Shown here piece after piece: positions 33,298 through 45,960 of a stretch of DNA of 64,000 nt. The notes below the pieces were generated by a model, which saw only the letters and a list, made by a program, of their open reading frames with translations, was not told the origin of the DNA and searched no databases. This DNA comes from Pieris napi. Its lineage: Eukaryota > Arthropoda > Insecta > Lepidoptera > Pieridae. The translations under genes and the position numbers were made by a program. Location: the NCBI RefSeq assembly GCF_905475465.1, contig NC_062240.1, positions 9,935,001 through 9,999,000 of the forward strand, given 5' to 3'. Within the stretch, counting starts at the first letter, position 1. Each line of letters begins with the position of its first letter.

Positions 33298-35112
33298 GTA
33301 AATGGGTAAATGGTAAAAACATGGGTAAATATATCGTTATTAAAATGTCATAATGATGAAGATGACCTTGATACATCAAACAAACTTAGGTTATAGGCAT
33401 AAACGTTAAACAGGCGGTAGGTAAGCAACTTAATTTGCTGATAATGTCTACCTACCTACTCGTAGGACTTAACAGACACCAAAATACACTTCGAAACCAC
33501 ATTCAAAGTCACACAAACATCTAGCTGGTATCGTTTGCAAAACGTGTCAAAGGAGCTATGTAAACGTATTGTGAATACTGAGTGTTGATATTCCTGTATC
33601 TGAACGATGCATTCTATATTTTTAAATTAAACATTCTGAGAATATGTCGAGAAATTTATTCCTGATTTCGTTTGTTACTACTACGTGAAATATTGGCGGT
33701 CAACACAGCTCCGTCGTGTAACTATAGAACCATGGTCAATGGTGCCTTTATTTTAAATTAACGTATTCCTCTAAAGATAAAAATAATACTTTACCACGCG
33801 CAAGCTGCGTCATTCAAACAGTACGTAAGTAGTTACGGACGAACTTACAAACCCCATTTGGACTATATTTACGAATTGCAAAGAAATTTTGTATAATGAC
33901 CTGAGATTGTTTAGACACTCCCTTTACCAATCTATTAACAAATTCAAATTCGCTTCTGAAGGAAAACTTTTACGACTCAAAGTAGCGTCGAACGAGCGAT
34001 AAGCAACCTTAAACTTCGAACAAACAAAGTATAGTCGCAAGGGTACCCTGCAATTTTTAAAAGGTATTTTTTGGTCAACCTGGGATGTGATTGCTTGGCT
34101 TTATAAATTTAAGATAGATAGTCTATGAGGTAAAATCCTTAGATCTTATTCTACAAACTACGAGATAGTGGATTCAACAGATGCGAGAACTGCGTGGTTA
34201 GCATCCGGTCCAGGCTTGAGTTTGCCGTCTAACGTCAACTTTCAAAGAAGCTGTGATGATCCTCTTTGTAAATCTGAATTCCAGAACTTATTAGGCCAAA
34301 CCTCAATTACAGACTTCGCAAGACTGGATGCAGAGGGGTCTAGGAAAGCCGGTCATTAGCTTAAAGTTTTTATTCGGCAGAAAGAAGCGTTTTTAAAGAA
34401 ACAAACCAAATGAGACATGTTCCTCGTTTTGCAAGTGTGACTGATGTATTGATATGTAAATATTATATTTACTAACACTAACTGACTGACTTCAATCGAA
34501 AAGAAATAATGCTAAGTAAAGATATTACAATTAATAAAAAACAATTACTATATACAGTGAGTTCTAAAGTTAGTTGAACTAACACATTGCTTGGTATAAT
34601 ACGATAAACACGGACGGTTAAATGGTTTTCTTGAATGTCAAGAACTATCAAATTACAATTAACAATCATAATTACATTACTCATTGTTTTCGCATTTAGA
34701 ATAAACCAAAGTAGTGCATTCCTCCAGTCCAATGGACTTCGCGTGAGAACTTTGTAGTGAGAGTTTCCTTTTAGGACTTAAAAATATGAACTGCCCTGCG
34801 ATTCTGTAACTCACTGTTAATCCGTGAGTCCACTACGCAGTAACAGCGCTCCCTTCGTCACTGACGTAATTTTTGGAATCTCATGGTATTCTGTTAAGAA
34901 ATTTTACATTACGTCTTGATAAGTGGAGGCAGGTAACCTAGTAAGTTGTTGTCTATTAATATCGTGACAATTGACTCATTTTATTTTATAAAAAGAGTAA
35001 ATTGTCAAAATTTTCATCATACATAAACAAAATATTTTTAATAAAACAAAATAGAGAACAAAATGGTCGACGTTTGAAATAAAATTAATAATATTAAAAA
35101 AAAGATAAACTG

Positions 35113-38100
35113 CCCTGCGATTCTGTAACTCGCTTCACACACTCTCAGCGCTGAGTTTTGCTGTCAAATCGTTCGTTTCGGTGTCATGTTACAATTTGGT
35201 ATTCTGTTAAACAATAACCGCGACAAAAGCGCCGCTCAAATAAGATTGTTCACATTTGGAACTAAAATTTGGCACTGCTACACTTACGCTCCAAAATTGT
35301 TGGTATTTGGTATTCTGATACATACCATTTGACATCTCATCTCATTTAAATGTACATTTTGTACGTCAAATTAAAAGTTGCTCTTCCCTCGCTGAAATCG
35401 TCATTTACCAGTGAGTTAGCCATTTTTAGCGAAGTTAAAACTTGTTTTTATGTGAAAATATTCTAACATAGGACAATCTATATGTATCTTGGGGTAAGTT
35501 TATAAAATAATATTTATCAATACAGCATTATTTTACGAAAAAAATTATATATATAAACATTAAGCTTCGTGAAATTGAACTTTGTTATTGTTACAGAAGG
35601 CCCGTTTCCACTTTTAAAGTTTAAACCTCTATTTCAAGAAATAAATGATGTAATCCATTAAAAAATACTTAATATAATATCTATAGATGGCGAAGAAAAT
35701 GTAGGCACGAAACGACCAATTGGTTTCTCGGCGTTGGTTATTATCGCTTTTTTCCAATACTCAAGAAATTATATGGTATTGACGAAACCTAGAACATATG
35801 CTGCTGAGATGAACGAAGAGTCTAGTAAATACTAAATAGATGATCTAAGGTAAACATTTTGATTACTTTAGCATTAAAAATATAATTTTTATCCAAGAAC
35901 CAATTTTTCGATGCAGTCTTGATCATGTCTTGTCTCCAGCAGAGATAAGTCGAACAAAAAACGATAAATAAGATAGGTAAATATTGTAATATATTTGTAT
36001 TTTTCTACTATACTAAAATTATAAATCTAATAATTTCAGAGATCCCCAAATGTTCAAAATTCCTGATAGAAAAATATATTCTGCCTTTGAAGAAGAAGAA
36101 TATTACATGTGTATCATACAACAAGGCCCCTGGATATAAAAAGACACAATAGTGCAGACATTTTCAAATTATTGAATTTCGACTATCCTTCAATTTATAA
36201 TAAATGATAACACAGTACAATTTCGGTTCCTATATTTTTATAACATATATTGATATAACATTAAGGTTTTGGATAAAAACATTATTCTGCTTTACACAAG
36301 TATGAAATACCATCATTACATACATGATGGTTTAAGTACTTATTAAGCTTTTTTAAATTTATCGTTCATAACTATTACTTTTTACAAACTAATTAGAAAA
36401 TATATTAAAATAAATATATTTATCTACAAAATAAAGTAGATGTTATTGATTAGCTCTATGTGAGGCTGTGTTTTAATTAGTTTTTATTATACTTAAGTTT
36501 GTTTTACTGAAAGTTATTTTGTAGTGTGTTAAAAGTTTACTATAATCATTAAATTAAATGTTTAAAGTTATTATATTGTTCTTTTATTCACCTATAAAGT
36601 AACATGGCTTATATATTTTTCATTTCGGCTTAGCTATGTATTTAACTCGGTTACTACGTTTTCTATAGGCAGTCATTAAATAAGTGGTAGATTTAATTAA
36701 TCATTTTATTAATATAATATTATTAGATACAAAAAAATTATTATGAAGTACACAATTATCTTAAACACGGTAATACAATTTTTCATATAAAAATCATAGT
36801 TGTCCAAACTGCATTCAAAATAGATTAGTGGTCTCGGTTTAATATCTCTTCTTAACATTTCAATAATTGGTCATTTTCTTCCTCATTCTTGACAACTACC
36901 ACTGATGGCTGTAATACAATGATTATCTGTTAAAATTGTAAATAGGGAAATGTGGTAGGTCACTGTACTGACACAACAATATTGCATAGCAATTTAATTA
37001 TTGTAAAGTTAAGGTAAATAATAAAAAAACTTGCATAAAACACACAAAAACTTATATATGGGATATCTTTGTATTTCTAAGTAAAGTATCTTAAAAACAT
37101 GTTTGATAATATTATAACTAAGCCAAATATTATTAAAAGTTTTATGGTAACAAGGCTTAGTAATTTCGCACAGTATTTGATTCAGTACTATGAATAAAAA
37201 AAATCTTGAGCAAACCTATATTTAGACTCAAAAATCCAAATCCAAGTATGTACTTTAAAAACAATTATTTATTAATGAAACAAATCCAAGACCCATAAAG
37301 GGTATGTTTAGTTTTAAAGTGTAGTCAGCAGCAATAACTATCTTTTGATTGCTTCATTAAATAAGTTATGGCAATGTTGTTTCCAACATTTAAAATTAAC
37401 GTTGATCACTTGAAATGGTATGAATTTGAGCAATTGAAAGCTTATATATTTGATCCAACATACCTAACATGATTATTTATACTTGTATTCTGAAATCTGA
37501 ACAATTAAATTAAATTCAACTTGATCAGTTAAAATTAATACTTCTTATATTTCATGAATGGAATTTGAAGTTAGGAAACCTAAAAATATTTTTTTATTTG
37601 ACATTTTTAACCAACAATTTCATTATTCTTTACAATGTCGCTTCGATTTAACCTATTACATTTGACTTCAAATTTGCCATCAAACAAACAAACTTTGTTA
37701 ACTGTTTTACTAGTCACTACTTATTCCTATTTATTTACTATGATAGTTATTATATTTCTAAAATAGTTTTAATAGAATTCAGTTTTTATGAGTGTTAGTA
37801 AAAACATAGGTAATATTGTTGTTGTGTGTTTGACCTCTGAATCACTTAAAAAGGTTGCAATAGTAGTTTCATGGCATCTAAAAAGTACCAACACTTGCAC
37901 TTACACAAATGAATAAATATATAAACACTAATTTTTCTTCTTTATAGATAGGTACCCTTTTATTTTATAATTACTCAACAAAATATTATATGAAAACATT
38001 GGTATTAACCTTGGTTACCTTTAGTAACATTTTGAAAATTTAAAACACCTATCCATCCTGTTTACTTTGAATCCGTAGCCCATTTGCTGAGAGAATCACT

Positions 38101-38226
38101 TTTAGCGTGACATCATCTTTTATCTTTTTGTTAAGATAATATTCTTAAATTTTTTACAATATATCCAGATGTTAGGTATCCCTTGTTTCGTGCTGAAACA
38201 TAATTAATATTTTTAAGTTTCTGTCG
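35113..38226 (+). repeat. Left arm of the 7.2-kb inverted repeat
   Basis: About 3.1 kb, reverse-complementary to 38850-41964. It contains splice-like signals and a 49-codon open stretch at 35687-35835 but no recognised protein. Confidence 0.85.
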
Positions 38227-38849
38227 CTCATATACACCACGGCTGGTCAGTTGTCGGCTAAATACGAAATATAAACTCTTAATGTTATAAACAAAATACG
38301 TAACTTAAGATGTACTAATAAATAAACTTACCTTTAAGCGGCCCCTTTGCCAGATGGGTTTAATAATTTTTCTATATTAATCTTGCTAATTATTGTCCAT
38401 CAGATAAGTCATTTTTGAGATATTTTCACAGTTTATCTTTTTTTTTTTAATATTATTAATTTTATTTAATTTTTATTAATTTCAAACGTCGACCATTTTG
38501 TTCTCTATTTTGTTTTATTAAAAATATTTTGTTTATGTATGATGAAAATTTTGACAATTTACTCTTTTTATAAAATAAAATGAGTCAATTGTCACGATAT
38601 TAATAGACAACAACTCACTAGGTTACCTCCCTCCACTTATTAAGACGTAATGTAAAATTTATTAACAGAATACCATGAGATTCCAAAAATTACGTCAGTG
38701 ACGAAGGGAGCGCTGTTACTGCGTAGTGGACTCACGGAATAACTATTATTTTATAAAAAGAGTTAATTGTCAAAATTTTCATCATACATAAACAAAATAT
38801 TTTTAATAAAACAAAATGGTCGACGTTTGAATTAAAAAAAAAGATAAAC
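38227..38849. other. Centre of the 7.2-kb element: unique spacer plus inverted copies of the outer left segment
   Basis: 38227-38430 has no copy that I see. 38431-38744 is an inverted copy of 34810-35105 (it includes GTCGACCATTTTGTTCTC and GTTACTGCGTAGTGGACTCA). 38748-38849 is a shorter direct copy of the inner part of that segment. Confidence 0.75.
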
Positions 38850-41800
38850 CGACAGAAACTTAAAAATATTAATTATGTTTCAGCACGAAACAAGGGATAC
38901 CTAACATCTGGATATATTGTAAAAAATTTAAGAATATTATCTTAACAAAAAGATAAAAGATGATGTCACGCTAAAAGTGATTCTCTCAGCAAATGGGCTA
39001 CGGATTCAAAGTAAACAGGATGGATAGGTGTTTTAAATTTTCAAAATGTTACTAAAGGTAACCAAGGTTAATACCAATGTTTTCATATAATATTTTGTTG
39101 AGTAATTATAAAATAAAAGGGTACCTATCTATAAAGAAGAAAAATTAGTGTTTATATATTTATTCATTTGTGTAAGTGCAAGTGTTGGTACTTTTTAGAT
39201 GCCATGAAACTACTATTGCAACCTTTTTAAGTGATTCAGAGGTCAAACACACAACAACAATATTACCTATGTTTTTACTAACACTCATAAAAACTGAATT
39301 CTATTAAAACTATTTTAGAAATATAATAACTATCATAGTAAATAAATAGGAATAAGTAGTGACTAGTAAAACAGTTAACAAAGTTTGTTTGTTTGATGGC
39401 AAATTTGAAGTCAAATGTAATAGGTTAAATCGAAGCGACATTGTAAAGAATAATGAAATTGTTGGTTAAAAATGTCAAATAAAAAAATATTTTTAGGTTT
39501 CCTAACTTCAAATTCCATTCATGAAATATAAGAAGTATTAATTTTAACTGATCAAGTTGAATTTAATTTAATTGTTCAGATTTCAGAATACAAGTATAAA
39601 TAATCATGTTAGGTATGTTGGATCAAATATATAAGCTTTCAATTGCTCAAATTCATACCATTTCAAGTGATCAACGTTAATTTTAAATGTTGGAAACAAC
39701 ATTGCCATAACTTATTTAATGAAGCAATCAAAAGATAGTTATTGCTGCTGACTACACTTTAAAACTAAACATACCCTTTATGGGTCTTGGATTTGTTTCA
39801 TTAATAAATAATTGTTTTTAAAGTACATACTTGGATTTGGATTTTTGAGTCTAAATATAGGTTTGCTCAAGATTTTTTTTATTCATAGTACTGAATCAAA
39901 TACTGTGCGAAATTACTAAGCCTTGTTACCATAAAACTTTTAATATTTGGCTTAGTTATAATATTATCAAACATGTTTTTAAGATACTTTACTTAGAAAT
40001 ACAAAGATATCCCATATATAAGTTTGTGTGTTTTATGCAAGTTTTTTTATTATTTACCTTAACTTTACAAAAATTAAATTGCTATGCAATATTATTGTGT
40101 CAGTACTGTGACCTACCACATTTCCCTATTTACAATTTTAACAGATAATCATTGTATTACAGCCATCAGTGGTAGTTGTCAAGAATGAGGAAGAAAATGA
40201 CCAATTATTGAAATGTTAAGAAGAGATATTAAACCGAGACCACTAATCTATTTTGAATGCAGTTTGGACAACTATGATTTTTATATGAAAAATTGTATTA
40301 CCGTGTTTAAGATAATTGTGTACTTCATAATAATTTTTTTGTATCTAATAATATTATATTAATAAAATGATTAATTAAATCTACCACTTATTTAATGACT
40401 GCCTATAGAAAACGTAGTAACCGAGTTAAATACATAGCTAAGCCGAAATGAAAAATATATAAGCCATGTTACTTTATAGGTGAATAAAAGAACAATATAA
40501 TAACTTTAAACATTTAATTTAATGATTATAGTAAACTTTTAACACACTACAAAATAACTTTCAGTAAAACAAACTTAAGTATAATAAAAACTAATTAAAA
40601 CACAGCCTCACATAGAGCTAATCAATAACATCTACTTTATTTTGTAGATAAATATATTTATTTTAATATATTTTCTAATTAGTTTGTAAAAAGTAATAGT
40701 TATGAACGATAAATTTAAAAAAGCTTAATAAGTACTTAAACCATCATGTATGTAATGATGGTATTTCATACTTGTGTAAAGCAGAATAATGTTTTTATCC
40801 AAAACCTTAATGTTATATCAATATATTTTATAAAAATATAGGAACCGAAATTGTACTGTGTTATCATTTATTATAAATTGAAGGATAGTCGAAATTCAAT
40901 AATTTGAAAATGTCTGCACTATTGTGTCTTTTTATATCCAGGGGCCTTGTTGTATGATACACATGTAATATTCTTCTTCTTCAAAGGCAGAATGTATTTT
41001 TCTATCAGGAATTTTGAACATTTGGGGATCTCTGAAATTATTAGATTTATAATTTTAGTATAGTAGAAAAATACAAATATATTACAATATTTACCTATCT
41101 TATTTATCGTTTTTTGTTCGACTTATCTCTGCTGGAGACAAGACATGATCAAGACTGCATCGAAAAATTGGTTCTTGGATAAAAATTATATTTTTAATGC
41201 TAAAGTAATCAAAATGTTTACCTTAGATCATCTATTTAGTATTTACTAGACTCTTCGTTCATCTCAGCAGCATATGTTCTAGGTTTCGTCAATACCATAT
41301 AATTTCTTGAGTATTGGAAGAAAGCGATAATAACCAACGCCGAGAAACCAATTGGTCGTTTCGTGCCTACATTTTCTTCGCCATCTATAGATATTATATT
41401 AAGTATTTTTTAATGGATTACATCATTTATTTCTTGAAATAGAGGTTTAAACTTTAAAAGTGGAAACGGGCCTTCTGTAACAATAACAAAGTTCAATTTC
41501 ACGAAGCTTAATGTTTATATATATAATTTTTTTCGTAAAATAATGCTGTATTGATAAATATTATTTTATAAACTTACCCCAAGATACATATAGATTGTCC
41601 TATGTTAGAATATTTTCACATAAAACAAGTTTTAACTTCGCTAAAAATGGCTAACTCACTGGTAAATGACGATTTCAGCGAGGGAAGAGCAACTTTTAAT
41701 TTGTCAATTGTCGTACAAAATGTACATTTAAGTGAGATGAGATGTCAAATGGTATGTATCAGAATACCAAATACCAACAATTTTGGAGCGTAAGTGTAGC

Positions 41801-41964
41801 AGTGCCAAATTTTAGTTCCAAATGTTAACAATCTCATTTGAGCGGCGCTTTTGTCGCGGTTATTGTTTAACAGAATACCAAATTGTAACATGACACCGAA
41901 ACGAACGATTTGACAGCAAAAATCAGCGCTGAGGGTGTGTGAAGTGAGTTACAGAATCGCAGGG
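38850..41964 (-). repeat. Right arm of the 7.2-kb inverted repeat
   Basis: Reverse complement of the left arm. Only scattered differences are visible, for example TTTTTTCC versus TTTCTTCC in the open stretch. Confidence 0.85.
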
Positions 41965-42265
41965 CTGCACTTTGTGTATTTAATTAAATAAATAATTCAT
42001 ATGCTATAACCAAAGTCTTTTTCGCAAACATGATGTGTTAATTATTTGCTATTATTATTATTTTCTTTTGCCTTGTTATATTTCTACACAATTATGTATT
42101 TACATTGTATTTTTGCCGATGCTTGGCTGACCCATGCATGGGCGGGTTGTGAATTTGTGGGGCTCTGGGCATTACTACTTAGGGTACATTTTATCAAAAA
42201 ACTATTTTCTATTGTTATGTAGATAATATAGAAAAAAGAGTGCGTGTACTTATGTACGCGCGTAA

Positions 42266-42599
42266 GAAGTTATACTTTTTTGGAAAAAAAAATAGATTTT
42301 GATTGCATGCAAATAATTTATTACAATTAAATAATCAAAGACTGGAAAAGGAGTCATTATAGTCAATAAAGTTAAGTTTACATCAGAAAAATTAAATAAA
42401 TAAATATTTATGATTATTCTCTTACATTAAGTATAACATAAATTATATTATTATTCGAATGTTGTTTTTAAATTATGTCCAATGCCGTAGCATCTTCCGT
42501 GGGCAACTTCATTCTGTTAATTTTGTGTCATGGTGCGCGCTCATCGTAAAATTTCACTCACATAAATTTTTCATAACGCGCCTAAAGAAGTATAACTTC
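42266..42599. mobile_element. MITE with GAAGTTATACTTC-type ends, block 2 copy
   Basis: It runs from GAAGTTATACTTTTTTGG to CCTAAAGAAGTATAACTTC. Block 1 keeps only the right end (26030-26101). The internal 8250-type coding-like stretch is absent here. Confidence 0.65.
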
Positions 42600-42659
42600 A
42601 AAAATAGGACAATAAAATATTTGATCTATTTAATATGACATAGTGTTTGTGTATACTGC

Positions 42660-43045
42660 TAGCATTATTATTGTTATTAAAGCTTTATTAATCAATACAA
42701 AAATTGGTTAGTTTACATTCCTTAATATTAGTACAATTTGTTGTGTTAGTATTAGTTAAAAAAAAATTAAGTTAGATTCCTTTTTTTCTTTTTTGGAGGT
42801 CTAGTTTTTGTTTGGCACCTTTCAGGGTAAAAGCCGCCTCCATATTTTTCTATTTCTCTTTGTCTTGAGCAACATTCATCCAGTTTTTCCCCGCTAGTTC
42901 TATATTGTCACCTGTCCATCTTTTCTTTTGTCGTCCTATGCATCTCTTTCCAGTAGGTCCAGTCCATTTTATTACATCTGGTGTCCATCTTTTATCCCGC
43001 GCTCTAGCAATATGACCTGCCCAGTGTACAGCATTATACTGTACA
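42660..43045 (-). mobile_element. RTE-type LINE 3' fragment (block 2)
   Basis: Paralogue of 26160-26540 with the same coding remnant and few differences. Confidence 0.7.
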
Positions 43046-43106
43046 ACATTATTGCAGAAGAATTTGACAGATGTGTAGTTATGTTAGGTATATAAATTAT
43101 AAAGAA

Positions 43107-43965
43107 ACCTTTGTGCATTTTTGTGCTGAAATTTCCTTTATTTGCTCAACACAATGTAAGTCCTTCGCTAAATCACAATTTATGGAAATAACTGATAAAT
43201 GATTTAGTCAATGGTTCGTTATTTTTTTCCTATATCTGTTATTCATAATCTATACATGACATCCTGGAGAAAGAGCGCTCCGCTTCACAGCTAATTAAAT
43301 GCAAAGATAAAAAAACCTTTATGATGCTATAGCAATTTGGGTAAACATCAACAAGTTTATTTTCATAAATTAGCATAAAAATTGCACTGCAAGAAGTTTT
43401 AGACTAAAAAATACAAAAAAATAAAACGACCGAAAACAAGCGACGGGGAATTCCCCGTTCCGTGCGATAGACGTGCATCGCAGATGGGTTGATTGATCTC
43501 AGGGATCCCAACCTTATGATTGGAATTTTTAATTTCAGATATTTTTTTTTAATTCAAAATATATCCTTTGTTTCCACGAGGCCCTGGGCTGCAGCCCAGA
43601 AAGCCAGTAGTTAAGTAGATCCGCCCCTGGATACTAATTCTTCGATACAAAGAGTATCGCAGTAAGTAAGAAGGAGCTGTAATTTCTGTGCTGCAATATA
43701 GCGGGCTACTCAATTGTGAGGAAGTTGCATGGATTTGGTGTATGGTCACGATCACACGTGTATATCCTTTTTATATAATAGTTTTATAAGTATCTGATTG
43801 TCCTACTTTTAACATGTATGATGTTTGAGAGCAAAATTAAAATAAAATCGACCACAAAAAAGGCCTCCTAGAGAGGTTATCAGACTTATATATATGGCTG
43901 ATTTTTAAGTCTCTTAAGTTTAAGGCATGCCGGTTTCTTCACGATGTTTTCTTCATCGTACAAGA
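43107..43965. other. Block 2-specific sequence with hAT-like end
   Basis: It is absent from block 1, where the flanks meet directly. It contains GCCCTGGGCTGCAGCCCAGA followed by AGATCCGCCCCTGG, resembling one end of a hAT-type element. A matching opposite end was not found, so an insertion is likely but its limits are uncertain. Confidence 0.45.
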
Positions 43966-43974
43966 TGATGTTAA

Positions 43975-44052
43975 AAATCCATTAGTGCACAGCAGTGATA
44001 CGAACTCATGACCTCCGGGTGCACACAGGACCACGCCCAAGCCACTTGGCAA
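43975..44052 (-). mobile_element. tRNA-like SINE head (block 2)
   Basis: Paralogue of the piece at 26625, almost identical. About 0.85 kb of extra sequence separates it from the LINE tail here. Confidence 0.6.
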
Positions 44053-44362
44053 ACTTCTTTCTTCTTCTTTCAACATCTATCATTTTGAATAAGTCTGAGA
44101 TCCCCTTATATCTATTTCGTGTAATGTATTTTATAGCAGGCATACAATCTGTAAAAAGGAGATCCTTTTCCTAATGATTCCTTACTAGAGAACATTTATG
44201 CTTTTAGAATTATGTAAAACATTAAGTTGACAATATAATAATTAGATTTTCCAGACTGAACAATTTACGATTACGATTTATGACTTAGTTACCTTATTGT
44301 TCAATAAGCGTATCGATAAAAAATATCATTTATTTTGTCATTAATACCGTAATATTTAAAGG

Positions 44363-44393
44363 TATATAAACCATAACTTTTAAAGCAATCAGT
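44363..44393 (+). promoter_or_regulatory. Core promoter of I29 block copy 2
   Basis: TATATAAA at 44363-44370 and TCAGT at 44389-44393, with the same 28-bp spacing as copy 1. Confidence 0.7.
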
Positions 44394-44415
44394 GCATTGA
44401 TTAAATAGTCTTACA

Positions 44416-44718
44416 ATGATTCGCATTATTTGTGTCTTGTTCGTAGCTGCGTTGGTGAGTTCTGCGCCAGAAAAAAAACCATATTACGATGTAAACGACG
44501 CTCCGGCCTTGTTCGAAAAATTCATCAAAGACTATAACAGACACTACAAAGATGCTGCAGATCTTGAAGAACACTATATAGCGTTTGTAAATAGTTTAAT
44601 AAAAATAAATATATATAACAGTCGAAACCCTTCGTCCACTTTCGACATAAATGGGTTGTCGGATTATACCCCTGAGGAAGAGCACCATATTATGAACGGG
44701 ATTAGACATTATCCTTAA
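44416..44718 (+). CDS. Secreted inhibitor-I29 domain protein, block copy 2
   Basis: 100 residues, the closest relative of the copy at 27340, with the same signal peptide. Differences cluster after residue 48 (DLEEHYIAFVNSL, then IYNSRNPSS). F57, I64 and N68 of the ERFNIN pattern are kept, and N60 is Ser. The GNFD region is again DINGLSD. The promoter, start context and post-stop GTAAGT donor (44731) match copy 1. The intron is only about 0.8 kb (acceptor 45518) because it lacks the two insertions seen in copy 1. Confidence 0.87.
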   Translation: MIRIICVLFVAALVSSAPEKKPYYDVNDAPALFEKFIKDYNRHYKDAADLEEHYIAFVNSLIKINIYNSRNPSSTFDINGLSDYTPEEEHHIMNGIRHYP

Positions 44719-45518
44719 ACTTCATAGAACGTAAGTATTTTATATTTATATTAATTGATGACTCATTTTAAAGCCCTTAGAGTCTAAGGATTAGACAAAC
44801 AGGCAATCTACGAACCTAGTTTGCGCGGGAAATGTTAAAAAAATTCCGAGTGAGGCTGTCAACGTAATAGCGATTCTATGATTTTTGGACTAACCTCAAG
44901 CAATCTAATTAGAAATTATTATTATATTAAGCCAATTATTATACTTTCTTAACTACACAAAACACTTTTAAATTAAAAAATTTCCTTCAGTTTTTATAAT
45001 TTAACTTTTTGGTTTAATTTCTTTTAATCTCTTCGTGTTTGTTATGTTTGACTGAAAGTGCTTGTCACATTAAATCTTGTATTTTATTTTTCTTATACCA
45101 ATGTATCAGTGTGCCAAACGTTGGCAAGAATTTATAAATAAAATAAATAATAAAACATACCTAAGCTTAGCACAAAAAATACTGAACATAAAATAGACTA
45201 AATTATGTTTTCTTTTTGATATATACGAGTTTTATATAATTGCGTTGTAGTACCATCTATAAATGTTGATAGTATCGACACTAAGTTAAGCAAAGTATTA
45301 AACGCTGATTCATTCATTGATTTGCTGGTTAAGCAAAGTATTGAAATCTGAATAAACTTAGTCTTGCGGGTAACCGCCAGAGGCTCTGTCATATTGTTTT
45401 GGTAATACTTTACTCAAATTTGTATAATTACCAACTGACGTTAGACATATTCCTTTTGTGTGTAGGAGTATTTAAATTCAAGTTCAAATATATATATTAA
45501 TCAAAATATTATTTTCAG

Positions 45519-45700
45519 ATCAACATCATTGAGCCACTTGGAAAAAAGTCTTCAATATTTCTATTATGTATCTTCAATTATATCTCTGTAACTCAAACTA
45601 TCAATGTTTTTCCAAATTTTAAATTGAGAAATGAAAACTGTAGTTGCTGTGACATTTTTTTCGTGAATTATCTGATAAACTCGCCCTCGTTAAACGAAAA
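45519..45700 (+). other. Probable 3' UTR exon of I29 copy 2
   Basis: Same acceptor and first 30 bases as copy 1; pairs with the donor at 44731. Confidence 0.5.
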
Positions 45701-45960
45701 TTAGTCAATAAAGCTTTTCATAAATTTTATGAATACTTAAATGATCCTAAGCCTTGGGATTGATTTGCTCCAGTTCAAACAATGTGTATGGCTCAATACT
45801 TGGCGATTAAAATAATTCTTAATTATAATTAAATAGATATAATTCTTTTTCACCCGCTCTTCGCCCTTGATTTTCGAACTGGTAGTAAATGTAAATTTAC
45901 AATTAATTTAACTTCTTTCTGACGATTCATAAGTGTTTGAGTTTGAGTTTGAAACAAAAA
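45680..45960 (+). mobile_element. Old LINE 3' tail (block 2 copy)
   Basis: Paralogue of the tail at 31463, with the same CTCGCCCTCGTTAAACG start and partial decay in the 3' part. Confidence 0.6.

Larger units (their letters stand above)
25807..34790 (+). repeat. Duplicated block 1 (carries I29 copy 1)
   Basis: This sequence recurs in the same order at 41996-47690 and, shorter, at about 49726-54580. Shared landmarks are a GAAGTATAACTTC MITE end, a minus-strand RTE LINE tail, a tRNA-like SINE piece, the I29 gene, its 3' UTR exon, an old LINE tail and a final stretch with TTTAGGACTTAAAAATATGA. Block 1 has extra insertions: a MITE (27707-28423), a LINE (28991-31105) and a SINE (33007-33297). Confidence 0.85.
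34794..41964. mobile_element. 7.2-kb inverted-repeat (foldback-like) element flanked by CTG
   Basis: The left end CCCTGCGATTCTGTAACTC at 34794 (repeated at 35113) is matched inverted by GAGTTACAGAATCGCAGGG ending at 41964. CTG directly flanks both outer ends (34791-34793 and 41965-41967). The paralogous block 2 has the uninterrupted site (AACTGCACTTTG, 47670-47681), so this is an insertion with a 3-bp target duplication. Arms 35113-38226 and 38850-41964 are inverted copies of about 3.1 kb; the stretches I compared differ at only occasional bases. No ORF above about 65 codons is present, so it is probably non-autonomous. The superfamily is not clear to me. Confidence 0.85.

Noticed and set aside
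41602..41793. 63-codon ORF near the right end of the inverted repeat
   Set aside because: Runs into the terminal region of the element; no domain, and the arm carries no matching intact longer frame.
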